From the NCBI RefSeq assembly GCF_003323745.1, contig NZ_QOIL01000005.1, positions 124,001-188,000 of the forward strand: a stretch of DNA of 64,000 bases. The letters run 5' to 3'. Below are positions 8,537-16,471 of this stretch, one piece after another. Position 1 is the stretch's first letter, and the number at the start of each line of letters is the position of its first letter. The stretch is from Sphaerisporangium album. GTDB lineage: Bacteria; Actinomycetota; Actinomycetes; Streptosporangiales; Streptosporangiaceae. The notes beneath the pieces were generated by a model that saw nothing but the letters and a program-made list of their open reading frames with translations, made no database searches and had not been told where the DNA came from. Made by a program: the position numbers and the translations under genes.

Positions 8537-9289
8537 TCAGAGAGGCACGGAGGTGGTGAGCCCGCCGTCCACCCGGAGCTCCTGGCCGGTGATGTACGAC
8601 GAGCGCGGCGAGAGCAGGAACGCCGCCGCGTCCGCCACGTCCTCGGCGGTGCCGAGCCGCCCGAGCGCCACCTGCGCCCGGCAGGCCTCCTGCGCGTCGG
8701 GGGTGTTGGCGATGCCCTCGAACATCTCGGTGACGATGTAGCCGGGGCTGATGGCGTTGATCCGGATGCCGCTGGGCGCCAGGTCGGCCGCCAGCGTCCG
8801 GACCAGGTTGATCACGCCGGCCTTGCTGGCCGCGTACACAGAGGTGAAGGCCAGCCCGCGGTGGGTCAGCCAGGAGCCGTTGACGACGACGGAGCCGCCG
8901 CCGGTCATCAGCCGCACCGCCTGCTGGATGGTGAAGTAGACGCCCTTGAGGTTGGTGGCGACGATGTCGTCGAAGGCCTCCTCGGTGACGTCGCCGCTGC
9001 GCGAGAAGCCGGCCACGCCCGCGTTGGCGAACACGCCGTCGAGCCTGCCGAAGCCCTCCTCGACGCGCGAGACCAGCGCGCCGACCTCGGCAGGGCGCGA
9101 CACGTCGGTGGGCACGGCGAGCACGCGGTCGCCCGCGTCGAGCTCGCGCACCGCCTTGTCCAGGCGCTCGGGGCTGCGTCCCGCGAGCACGACCCGCGCG
9201 CCCTCGGAAAGGAGCCGCTGTGCGGTGGCCAGCCCCATGCCGCTGCCGCCGCCGGTGATGAGAACCGCTTTGTCGGAAAACTCGTTCAT
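8537..9289 (-). CDS. Short-chain dehydrogenase/reductase
   Basis: This is a classical 250-residue SDR with the cofactor motif TGGGSGMG (residues 12-19), NAG near residue 89, the catalytic YAASK and the C-terminal GQELRVDGG of FabG-like enzymes. Arg residues after strand 2 (AGRSPERLD) suggest NADPH preference. It is first in the minus-strand operon that continues with acyltransferase, MFS pump and P450, and is divergent from the FAD monooxygenase at 9429 with a box pair between them. It probably reduces a ketone in a tailoring step; the substrate is unknown. Confidence 0.9.
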   Translation of the reverse strand: MNEFSDKAVLITGGGSGMGLATAQRLLSEGARVVLAGRSPERLDKAVRELDAGDRVLAVPTDVSRPAEVGALVSRVEEGFGRLDGVFANAGVAGFSRSGDVTEEAFDDIVATNLKGVYFTIQQAVRLMTGGGSVVVNGSWLTHRGLAFTSVYAASKAGVINLVRTLAADLAPSGIRINAISPGYIVTEMFEGIANTPDAQEACRAQVALGRLGTAEDVADAAAFLLSPRSSYITGQELRVDGGLTTSVPL

Positions 9290-9320
9290 GGGATCAGAAT
9301 CACATGCCGCCCCGCGCGGA

Positions 9321-9369
9321 ATTTCTGAAGAATTGCGCTGTCGCGCGCGGCCAGCAATTCAGAAGATGT
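9321..9369. promoter_or_regulatory. Inverted pair of cluster boxes in a divergent promoter region
   Basis: The plus-strand copy GCAATTCAGAAGATGT (9354-9369) is 60 bp before the FAD monooxygenase start. A weaker minus-strand copy GCAATTCTTCAGAAAT (9321-9336) is 32 bp before the SDR start. The arrangement matches that at 3197-3237. Confidence 0.5.
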
Positions 9370-9428
9370 TACGCATCATCGCCGATGTGACCCTGTGGTG
9401 AACGCTAAAGCGCGCAGGAGGCGATCCA

Positions 9429-10829
9429 ATGGGTGATGAGTCAAAGACCCGTGCGGTGGTGCTCGGCGGCAGTCTCGCGGGGCTCTTCGCCGCCAGAGTG
9501 CTCTCCGACGCCTACGACGAGGTGGTCATCGTCGACCGAGACGAGCTGATCGGTGTGCAAGGCCCGCGGCGCGGATGCCCGCAGAGCCGGCACATCAACG
9601 GCCTGCTGGCCCGGGGCCAGCAGGCCATGGAGGAAATGTACCCGGGGATCACCGAGGGCTTGTTCGCCGACGGCGTGCCGACCGGCGACCTGGCCGGTGA
9701 CGTGCGCTGGTACTTCAACGGCAAGCCGCTCCAGCGCCAGCACGCAGGCCTGGTCTGCGTGGCGGCCAGCCGCCCCAAGCTGGAGCACCACATCAGAGAG
9801 AGAACCAGGGTCCTGCCGGGCGTGGTCTTCGCCGAACGCCACGACATCCTCGGCCTGGAGTTCACCCCTGACGGGAGCCGGGTCATCGGCGCCAAGGTGC
9901 AGCCGCTCGACGGCGACGGCGGTGCGCAGGTCATCGAAGCCGACCTGGTGGTCGACGCCACGGGACGCGGCTCCCGCACGCCGATCTGGCTGGAGGCCCA
10001 GGGCTATCCGCGGGTCGAGGAGGAGCGGACGAAGATCGGCCTGGGGTACGTCACGCAGCACTACAGGCTGACCGCCGACCCCTACCACGGCGACCTGTCG
10101 ATCAACCCGGTCGCCAACAAGGACCTGCCGCGCGGCGCCATCTTCACCAAGACGGACGGCGACCGCGTCGAGCTGACCACCTACGGCATCCTCGGCGACC
10201 ATCCGCCCACCGACCAGGAAGGGCTGTACGCGTGGCTGAAGTCGCTCGCCGTCCCTGACATCTACGACGCGGTCCAGGACGCGGAGCCGTTGGACGAGCC
10301 TGTCGCCTTCCGCTTCCCGACGACGCTGCGGCGCCGCTACGAGAAGCTGACACGCTTCCCCGACGGCCTGCTGGTGACCGGCGACGCGTTGTGCTGCTTC
10401 AACCCGGTCTACGCGCAGGGCATGACCGTGGCCGCGCTCGCCGCCCTGGTCATCCGCCAGCACCTGCACACCGGCGCGCTGCCGGACCCCATCCAGTATT
10501 TCGGCGATGTGGCGCGCAACGTCATCGACCAGCCGTGGGAGATGACGCACACGGTCGACATGGGCTTCCCGGGCGTGGAGGGCGAGCGCAGCACCAAGGT
10601 CCGCGTGGCCCAGACCTTCCTCGGTCTGGTGCAGCAGGCGGCCACCAAGGACCCCGAGGTGGCCGGGGCCTACATGCGCGGCGCGGGGCTCGTCGACGGG
10701 CCGGAGGCGCTCATGCGGCCGCGCATGCTCGCCCGCATCCTGTGGAACGCCCTGCCATGGGTCGGCACGCCCGCGGAGTCGCCGCGGCGCGCGGCCCAGC
10801 CCAGGGCCCTGACGAGGAGTGAGAGATAG
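9429..10829 (+). CDS. FAD-dependent monooxygenase (group A-like, epoxidase/hydroxylase type)
   Basis: The 466-residue flavoprotein has the dinucleotide-binding segment VVLGGSLAGLFAARVL at the N terminus, the ADLVVDATGRGSRTP segment mid-protein and the second FAD motif LLVTGDALCCFNPVYAQGM, as in p-hydroxybenzoate-hydroxylase-fold enzymes and polyether-type epoxidases. It is not a typical kynurenine 3-monooxygenase. Its stop codon overlaps the start of the condensation-enzyme gene by one base, so the two are translationally coupled. A hydroxylation or epoxidation step on the core or the aromatic unit is plausible. The ATG at 9429 is preceded by GGAGG (9418-9422). Confidence 0.85.
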   Translation: MGDESKTRAVVLGGSLAGLFAARVLSDAYDEVVIVDRDELIGVQGPRRGCPQSRHINGLLARGQQAMEEMYPGITEGLFADGVPTGDLAGDVRWYFNGKPLQRQHAGLVCVAASRPKLEHHIRERTRVLPGVVFAERHDILGLEFTPDGSRVIGAKVQPLDGDGGAQVIEADLVVDATGRGSRTPIWLEAQGYPRVEEERTKIGLGYVTQHYRLTADPYHGDLSINPVANKDLPRGAIFTKTDGDRVELTTYGILGDHPPTDQEGLYAWLKSLAVPDIYDAVQDAEPLDEPVAFRFPTTLRRRYEKLTRFPDGLLVTGDALCCFNPVYAQGMTVAALAALVIRQHLHTGALPDPIQYFGDVARNVIDQPWEMTHTVDMGFPGVEGERSTKVRVAQTFLGLVQQAATKDPEVAGAYMRGAGLVDGPEALMRPRMLARILWNALPWVGTPAESPRRAAQPRALTRSER

Positions 10830-12163
10830 TGAGCGTCACAGAGTTGCTTCCACTCTCGTGGAACCAGGGGTTCCTGCGCGCCTTCGACCAGGGCGACGAG
10901 GCGGGTCCGTTCGGTCCCCGCTACATCATCGTCTGCGGCTGGCGCCTGACCGGGCCCGTCGACCCCGCCGTCCTGCAGGAGGCGCTGGACGAGGTGGTGG
11001 CGCGGCACGAGGCGCTGCGCACCGAGGTCGTCCGGAGCGGCGACGGCCACCAGGTCGTCCATCCGCCGTGCCCGGTCCGGCTGACCGTGCACGAGCTGCC
11101 GGGCGATGACCGGGACAGGCGCGCGGAGGAGCTGCTCAACGACGCGGAGGCGGAGCCGTTCCCCACCAAGGAACTGCCGCTGATCCGCGCGGTGCTCGGC
11201 CGCTTCGACGACGACGACGCGGTCCTGGGCCTGGTCGCCCACCACACCGCCGCCGACGAGTGGTCGATGCAGCTGATCATGCGGGATCTCGCGTACGGGT
11301 ACGCCGTGCGCACCGGGCACCGGCCCTCGCCCCTGCCGGAGGTGCTTCAGTACCGCGACTACGTGGACTGGGAACGCGCGGGCGCCGGCCAGGACGACGG
11401 CGAGCGGTCGCTGGCCTATTGGCGTGACAACCTGCGTGGCGCGCAGTTCGCCGGCACCAGGACCGATCACCTGCGGTCCGCGGGCGTGCCCAAGACCACG
11501 GCGTGGCGGCGGTTCACCTTCCCCAATACGGTGACCGTGGCCGTCAAGGACATCGTGAAGGAGACGCGGAGCTCGCCCTTCATGGTGCTGCTGGCCGCGT
11601 ACGTGGTCTATGTGGGCCGGCGTGAGGGGACCCGCGACGTCGTCGTGCCGAGCTTCTCCTCGGGTCGTGGTCCGGCCCGATTCCACGACACCGTCGGGTC
11701 GTTCTTCAACTTCCTGCCCTTCCGCGTCAATCTGGAGGACTGCCGTTCCTTCAAAGACGTGATCGCGTCCACGCGGCAGGCCTGCGTCGGGGCCTACGCG
11801 CACGACCTGCCGTTCGCGCAGATCCTGGGCGTGGCGCCGGAGCTGATGAGCTCTGTGACCCGTGACGACCACGCCGTGGTCGCCTTCCAGGTCTTCAAGT
11901 CACCGCTCGGCGGCGACCGCGGGAGCGCGGGCGCGTTCGAGTACTCGGTGTTCCGCAGGAGGCAGGTGTCCCAGTGGGACGGCGGCGATGTGCCTGACGG
12001 CGCCATGTGGCACCTGGAGATCGACTCCAGCGGGGACATAGTCGGCTCGTTCGCCTTCAACACCAACCTGTACGGCCAGCAGACGGTCGGCGGGATGGTC
12101 GGGGACTTCGGCGAGCTGTTGAAGCGGCTGACCGCCGACCTCCACGGCCCGCTGGAGCTCTGA
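10829..12163 (+). CDS. Stand-alone condensation-domain enzyme, SgcC5-like
   Basis: The 444-residue protein is a free NRPS condensation domain with the HHxxxDx motif as HHTAADE (residues 138-144); Glu replaces the usual Gly after Asp. The TVGSFFNFLPFRVNL segment corresponds to the later conserved core of condensation domains. Discrete enzymes of this type, such as SgcC5 of the C-1027 enediyne pathway, join a carrier-protein-bound acid to an alcohol or amine of the core. Partners in this window would be the ligase at 16472 and the carrier protein at 25999. GTG at 10829 overlaps the upstream stop codon. Confidence 0.85.
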   Translation: MSVTELLPLSWNQGFLRAFDQGDEAGPFGPRYIIVCGWRLTGPVDPAVLQEALDEVVARHEALRTEVVRSGDGHQVVHPPCPVRLTVHELPGDDRDRRAEELLNDAEAEPFPTKELPLIRAVLGRFDDDDAVLGLVAHHTAADEWSMQLIMRDLAYGYAVRTGHRPSPLPEVLQYRDYVDWERAGAGQDDGERSLAYWRDNLRGAQFAGTRTDHLRSAGVPKTTAWRRFTFPNTVTVAVKDIVKETRSSPFMVLLAAYVVYVGRREGTRDVVVPSFSSGRGPARFHDTVGSFFNFLPFRVNLEDCRSFKDVIASTRQACVGAYAHDLPFAQILGVAPELMSSVTRDDHAVVAFQVFKSPLGGDRGSAGAFEYSVFRRRQVSQWDGGDVPDGAMWHLEIDSSGDIVGSFAFNTNLYGQQTVGGMVGDFGELLKRLTADLHGPLEL

Positions 12164-12166
12164 GGC

Positions 12167-12555
12167 TCACCCCAGGCGGTCCAGCCAGCGAAAAGCCGGG
12201 GAAACACCTGCCTGGCCGCCTGGTCGGTGAGCATTCCGTGGCCCTCTCCCGCCAGTTCCACCCACTCGGAGTCCGGGTGCAGGCGCGGGAGATGGGCCCG
12301 GACGGCGTCCACGGGGATGCGGGGGTCCCTGTCGCCGTGCGCTACGAAGAGCGGAACCGCCGCGAGCGTGTCATCGGGGGCGAACCTCGCCGTCCTCATA
12401 AAGGCCCTGACGGCGGCGTGTTCGGCCTCGTGCAGGTCCGCCGAGCGCAGCACCATCACCGCGTCGTCCACGTCCTCGGCGCCGTACCGCTCGGGCAGCG
12501 GCGCGGACACCGCAGGGCCGATGCGCCTGCTGCCGCGCGGGTTGGGCCGCACCAC
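12167..12555 (-). pseudogene. 3' remnant of an alpha/beta-hydrolase or peptidase gene
   Basis: The minus strand encodes the C-terminal part of an alpha/beta hydrolase, including VPLFVAHGDRDPRIPVDAV (acid-residue region) and the GEGHG histidine loop. The N-terminal half with the nucleophile is missing. Near the end, a one-base frame change is needed to reach the expected terminal residues RWLDRLG and the stop at 12167. It is antisense to the tail region of the condensation-enzyme gene and probably non-functional. Confidence 0.6.
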
Positions 12556-12675
12556 GCGCCGGCGCTGAGCGCGAGCTCCTCGGGGGGAGCGACACGGACG
12601 TCGGGGCTTGTTCTATGGCGGCCCGCCCCGTTGACGTCCCGTTCTGCTGTCCCGGCCGCCCGGGGACGACGCCGG

Positions 12676-12753
12676 TTAGTACGACTTCGTCATCAGCACG
12701 ACGAACTCATCGGCGCTGTCGTCGACCTCACCCAGGTCCCAGGTGATCTCCAT
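12676..12753 (-). CDS. Possible 25-residue small protein
   Basis: An ATG frame of 25 codons (starts MEITWDLGEVDD, ends VVLMTKSY) has the purine-rich GAGAGGAAG upstream at a suitable distance. It is acidic in the first half and hydrophobic near the end. It could be a small peptide, a peptide precursor or the tail of a lost gene. No homologue is recognised and it may be chance. Confidence 0.3.
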   Translation of the reverse strand: MEITWDLGEVDDSADEFVVLMTKSY

Positions 12754-12833
12754 GTGCGTCCACTTCCTCTCGGCCGTTGATCCATCGTCGGCCGAAAGCA
12801 GGGGCCGGCACATTTCGACGTTGCCCGGCTGGA

Positions 12834-13621
12834 TCAGTCGCGGAAGTAGGCGGCCAGAGGGGGCGCCAGCGCCTCAGGGGCGATGTCGTGGCCGTGGCCG
12901 TCCAGCACGGTGAACTCCGCATTGGGTACCGTCTGCGCCACCGCCTTGCCCGCCGACTGCATCCAGGCGCCGCTGTTGCCGCCGGCCAGGGCCAGGGTCG
13001 GCGCCTTGACCTTCTCCAGGTCCTCGACCGGCAGCCGGTTGCCCGGCCCGCACACCGCCGCCTCGTACACCAGCGTGTGCGCCACCGCCTTCATCCCATC
13101 CCAGAACGGGGACTCCTGCATCTGCCCGACCATCTCGGCGGGCACCTCGGCCGCCTCGACCATGAACCGCTCGACGACCTCGCCCCGCTTGCCCTCCGCC
13201 ACCAGCGTGGCCAGCTGCTCGCGGAAGTCCTCGGCGATCGGCGCCCTGCTGTCGTCGACGATGAACGGCGGCTCATACACCGCCAGCTTGGTGATCGGCA
13301 GCCCCGCTGCGGCCGCCCGCAGCGCCAGCGCCCCGCCCGACGACCCCCCGAACACCGCCGCCGAGCCCCCGGCCGCCTCGATCACCGCTGCCAGGTCTTC
13401 GATCTCGCGCTCCACCTCGTACGACTCGCTGTCGCCGCTGTCGCCGCGCCCCCGCCGGTCGTAGTTGTAGACCGTGAACTCCTCCGACAGCGCGGCTGCC
13501 AGCCCTGCCCAGATCGGGTGCGTTCGATCGCTGAATCCGCCCTGGACCAGTACCACCGCCGGACCGGAACCGGTCTTGTCGTAGGCGACGGTGGTGCCGT
13601 CTGCCGATGTCACATGCATGT
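12834..13621 (-). CDS. Alpha/beta hydrolase
   Basis: The 262-residue protein has a canonical alpha/beta-hydrolase layout: oxyanion region VVLVQGGFSD, YDRRGRGDSG after strand 4, the nucleophile elbow GGSSGG with Ser near residue 97, and the histidine in the DGHGHD loop near the C terminus. The ATG at 13621 is favoured because the protein then begins MHVTSADGTTVAYDKTGSGP, the usual family N terminus, and GGAGAG lies upstream. The elbow is common among small esterases and haloperoxidase-like hydrolases, so the substrate cannot be deduced. It stands alone between a decayed hydrolase and an IS remnant and may not belong to the pathway. Confidence 0.8.
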
Positions 13622-13811
13622 GAGTCTCTCCGCTCTTCTGTTGACTGAAGGCGTGTCGCCTGGGCACAGGTGTCCCTCCAAGATGCCGCAAGATCGGTCA
13701 CCGGTCTTCTCCGAGAGTGCTTTTCGAGGGGTGCGCGTCATCGCACGGCACAAGACGCCGCGGGCGCCGCGTCGGCCTCCACCTCCCAGACAGGGCCGGA
13801 GCGTTCTCGGC

Positions 13812-13929
13812 GCGTTCGCACCCCTGCTGAGAAGCCAGGATCTGGCCGACATGGTCATCACCGCCGATGCCCTCCATACCCAGCACGACCACGCCCGGCA
13901 GATCGTCGCCGCCGGCGGCCACTCGGTCT
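13812..13929 (+). pseudogene. Fragment of a DDE transposase (ISAs1-type)
   Basis: The plus strand reads LADMVITADALHTQHDHARQ in a short open stretch. This is the signature around the second catalytic aspartate of ISAs1/H-repeat transposases. Only about 39 codons remain and no ends of the element are visible, so it is an old remnant in the 478-bp gap between the hydrolase (start 13621) and the acetyltransferase (start 14100). Nothing else is seen in that gap except a cluster box at 14023. Confidence 0.6.
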
Positions 13930-14022
13930 CACCACATGAGAGCGCTTCGGCCCTGACTTCCCAGAAGCGCCCGGCGTTTTCAGAATCGCCGCGGATATTT
14001 TTTCGTGACCTGCGAACGGTGC

Positions 14023-14038
14023 GCAATTCAGGAGGTGA
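14023..14038 (+). promoter_or_regulatory. Cluster 16-bp box, divergent copy
   Basis: GCAATTCAGGAGGTGA matches the first twelve positions of the box consensus well and lies 62 bp before the Eis-like gene. The tail differs from the other copies. It also contains a Shine-Dalgarno-like AGGAGG, so chance similarity is possible. Confidence 0.35.
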
Positions 14039-14099
14039 AGCACGGGAGACGGCCACGCGACCATACGAAGGGCATCGAAAATCCGGAGGCTTTGGTCAT

Positions 14100-15336
14100 G
14101 GCTGTGGCTGTCCAGAACGACGAAGTGACGATCGAGGTTCCAACCCATGAGGATTGGGAGGACATTTATGCGATGTTCTCCGGGGGCATCAACATCGACG
14201 GCGACCCGCAGAGCCTCGAGGCAGAGCGCCCGCTCTTCGAGCCGAGCCGCTCGCTGATCGTACGCGCCGGCGGCCGCGTCGTCGGCACGCTCGGCGCGAA
14301 CACCCGCCAGATCGCCGTCCCAGGCGCGGTAGTGCCCGCCGCGCACGGCTGCAGGGGCGCGGTGTCGGCCACCATGCGACGCCAGGGCATCCTCACGCGC
14401 CTGATGCGCAGGCATTTCGAGGACGCGCGGGCGCTCGGCGAGCCCATCACGCTCTGCTGGGCCAGCGAGGGCCGCATCTACCACCGCTTCGGCTATGGCC
14501 TGTCGGTGCGCAGGCTCGGGCTCAACGTCAACGCCCGCGAGGTCACCGTGCCGAAGGGCGAGGAGCCCGGCAGGATCGTCGAGGGGACGGTCGCCGACCT
14601 GCGCGACGCGCTGGTCAAGGTCTACGACCAGGTGTATGCCGACCGCCCCGGCTGGTCAGAGCGCACCGCCGCTCACTGGGACTACCGGCTGGCCGACACG
14701 ATGGCGATGCGCCAGGGCGCCTCCGCGCTGCGCGTCGCGGTCCACGAGGGCGATGACGGCATCGACGGCTACGCCTTGTGGCGGGTCAGGAGCAACTGGA
14801 CCGCCAACGGCCCCATCAGCGACGTCGTCGTGATCGAGCAGGTCTCGACCACCCCTGAGGCGTACCGTGCGCTGTGGCGATTCCTGCTGTCCGTCGACCT
14901 CACTCGCTCGGCCTCGACCTGGGCGGTCAGCGTCGACGAGCCGCTGTTCTACTGGGTCGGCGAGCCGCGCCAGCTCGACGCGCACCTGTGTGACGCGCTG
15001 TGGATCCGCGTCGTGGACGTGCCCAAGGCGCTGGCCGCCAGGAGGTACGCGACGCCGATCGACGTCGTGATCGAGGTCACCGACGACTTCATGCCGGAGA
15101 ACTCGGGCACCTGGCGGCTGACCGGCTCGCCGGAGGCGGCCACCTGTACGCCCACCTCTGAGCAGCCCGAGCTGTGGTTCGACGTCCGCGCGCTGGGGGC
15201 GGCCTACATGGGAGGCACCTCGCTGTCGGCGCTGGTCGAGGTGGGCCTGGTCAAGGAGGTGCGGCACGGGGCGCTCGCCGCGGCCTCGACGGCGTTCAGA
15301 TGGCACAAGTCGCCCTACGCCTTCGAACTCTTCTGA
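14100..15336 (+). CDS. Eis-type GNAT N-acetyltransferase
   Basis: The 411-residue protein has the multi-domain architecture of Eis enzymes. An N-terminal GNAT domain (ISATMRRQGILTRLM-like acetyl-CoA loop, here VSATMRRQGILTRLMRRHF) is followed by a second GNAT-like region and a C-terminal sterol-carrier-like domain (LGAAYMGGTSLSAL). It ends in Phe, whose carboxylate is the catalytic base in the family. Eis enzymes acetylate amines of aminoglycosides and peptides. Here it could acetylate an amino sugar or provide self-resistance. ATG 14100 is preceded by GGAGG. It is transcribed in the same direction as the kynurenine block. Confidence 0.85.
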
Positions 15337-15427
15337 CCACCGGTACCCAGAGCGTGAACCTGCACGCGCTGTACGGCAGGGGTTCATCGCACATTGGGGA
15401 TCAATTCTGTGGAAGGAAGTTGACGGG

Positions 15428-15457
15428 ATCCCGTTCGATCAGCTGATCGGACGGGAT
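15428..15457. repeat. Palindrome ATCCCGT(T/C)(C/T)GATCA type, copy 1; probable terminator
   Basis: ATCCCGTTCGATCAG pairs with CTGATCGGACGGGAT with one G-T mismatch. It is preceded by GTTGACGGG, as is the copy at 63880; a third related copy is at 55283. It lies in the 210-bp gap after the Eis-like gene. Confidence 0.65.
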
Positions 15458-15534
15458 TTCGCGTTTCCGGTTCATGCCCGGCCACCAGCACCTTCCTGCC
15501 AGCGGCAGCCATGGGCGGCGGCCCCGGGCAGCCG

Positions 15535-15540
15535 TAGGCT
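15535..15540 (+). promoter_or_regulatory. Likely -10 element of a leaderless transcript
   Basis: TAGGCT lies six bases before the ATG of the kynurenine formamidase gene, which has no Shine-Dalgarno sequence. This spacing is typical of leaderless actinobacterial mRNAs starting at the A of the start codon. Confidence 0.5.
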
Positions 15541-15546
15541 CGCGCC

Positions 15547-16296
15547 ATGCCTTACAACGAGCTGCTGTCACGCCACGTCAGAACGCCCGACCGTGTCATC
15601 CGCTACGGACCCCACCCCGAACAGGTCATCGACGTTCTGAAGGGAGGGGAACGCGGGGTCGTCATCCTCGTGCACGGCGGGTTCTGGCGAGCCGAGTACG
15701 ACCGCCTCCACACGCGCCCCATGGCCGACGCCTTGGCCGCCGACGGCTACACCGTCTGCTCTCCGGAGTACCGCCGGATCGGACACGAAGGCGGCGGCTA
15801 TCCCGGCACGTTCGACGACATCACCGCCGCCGTCGCCACGATCCTGGCCGAGGTGCCCGCCCGCGGCCCCGTCGTCATGGCCGGCCACTCGGCCGGTGGG
15901 CACCTCGCGCTCTGGCATGGCTGCTCGGGCGGGAAGATCAGCGGCGTCGTGGCCTTGGCTGCCCTGTCGGACGTGGGCCGGACGGCGGCCGACGGCCTCG
16001 GCGGGGGAGCGGGTATCGCGCTGGTCGGCGGCCGTACCGACCTGTTACGCCATGTCGACACCATGCGAATTCCGTGGCGGAACGAGGGCAGGCTGGTGCT
16101 GGTGCACGGCGCCAAGGACCGCGTCGTACCCGTGGAGATGAGCCGCCACTACGCCGCGCGAAATCCCGCCGCCAGGCTGGTCGAACTGCCTGACGTCGGC
16201 CACTTCAAACTCATCGACCCGCTCTCCCACGCCTGGCCCGTGGTCTCGGCCGCCATCGGCGAGCACGACATGCGCCCGGCACGCATCAGTCTTTAG
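15547..16296 (+). CDS. kynB: Kynurenine formamidase (alpha/beta hydrolase)
   Basis: The 249-residue protein is an alpha/beta hydrolase of the BNA7/AFMID arylformamidase type. It has the oxyanion motif HGGFW at 43-47, the elbow GHSAGG with Ser115, and the catalytic histidine in DVGHFKLIDP near residue 222. It would hydrolyse N-formylkynurenine from the tryptophan dioxygenase to kynurenine and formate. Its position just before the ligase, dioxygenase and kynureninase genes supports this over a generic esterase. Codon 167 (16045-16047) is a rare TTA, which could make it dependent on the bldA tRNA. The start appears leaderless. Confidence 0.8.
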   Translation: MPYNELLSRHVRTPDRVIRYGPHPEQVIDVLKGGERGVVILVHGGFWRAEYDRLHTRPMADALAADGYTVCSPEYRRIGHEGGGYPGTFDDITAAVATILAEVPARGPVVMAGHSAGGHLALWHGCSGGKISGVVALAALSDVGRTAADGLGGGAGIALVGGRTDLLRHVDTMRIPWRNEGRLVLVHGAKDRVVPVEMSRHYAARNPAARLVELPDVGHFKLIDPLSHAWPVVSAAIGEHDMRPARISL

Positions 16297-16471
16297 GCAC
16301 AGCGGGGTTCAAGGCCGCGGTCGGCATCTCGGCAGGCCCTCGCGCCCACCCCCAATCCCGCATTCGGCGATAAATTGGCACGAACCTGTCAGCGAGCCCC
16401 ATCTTCCTGCCCGCTCCACACCTCCCTTCGCCACGGACCGCCAGGCACCGTGAGAAGCGAAGGAGGTGCCC

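Noticed and set aside
9429-10829. FAD monooxygenase as the missing kynurenine 3-monooxygenase
   Set aside because: Its sequence resembles epoxidase/hydroxylase relatives of antibiotic pathways rather than kynurenine 3-monooxygenase, and it is coupled to the condensation enzyme, not to the kynurenine genes.
12777-14150. Plus-strand open frame spanning the alpha/beta hydrolase region
   Set aside because: Only a short transposase-like segment (13812-13929) is protein-like; the rest is antisense to the hydrolase.
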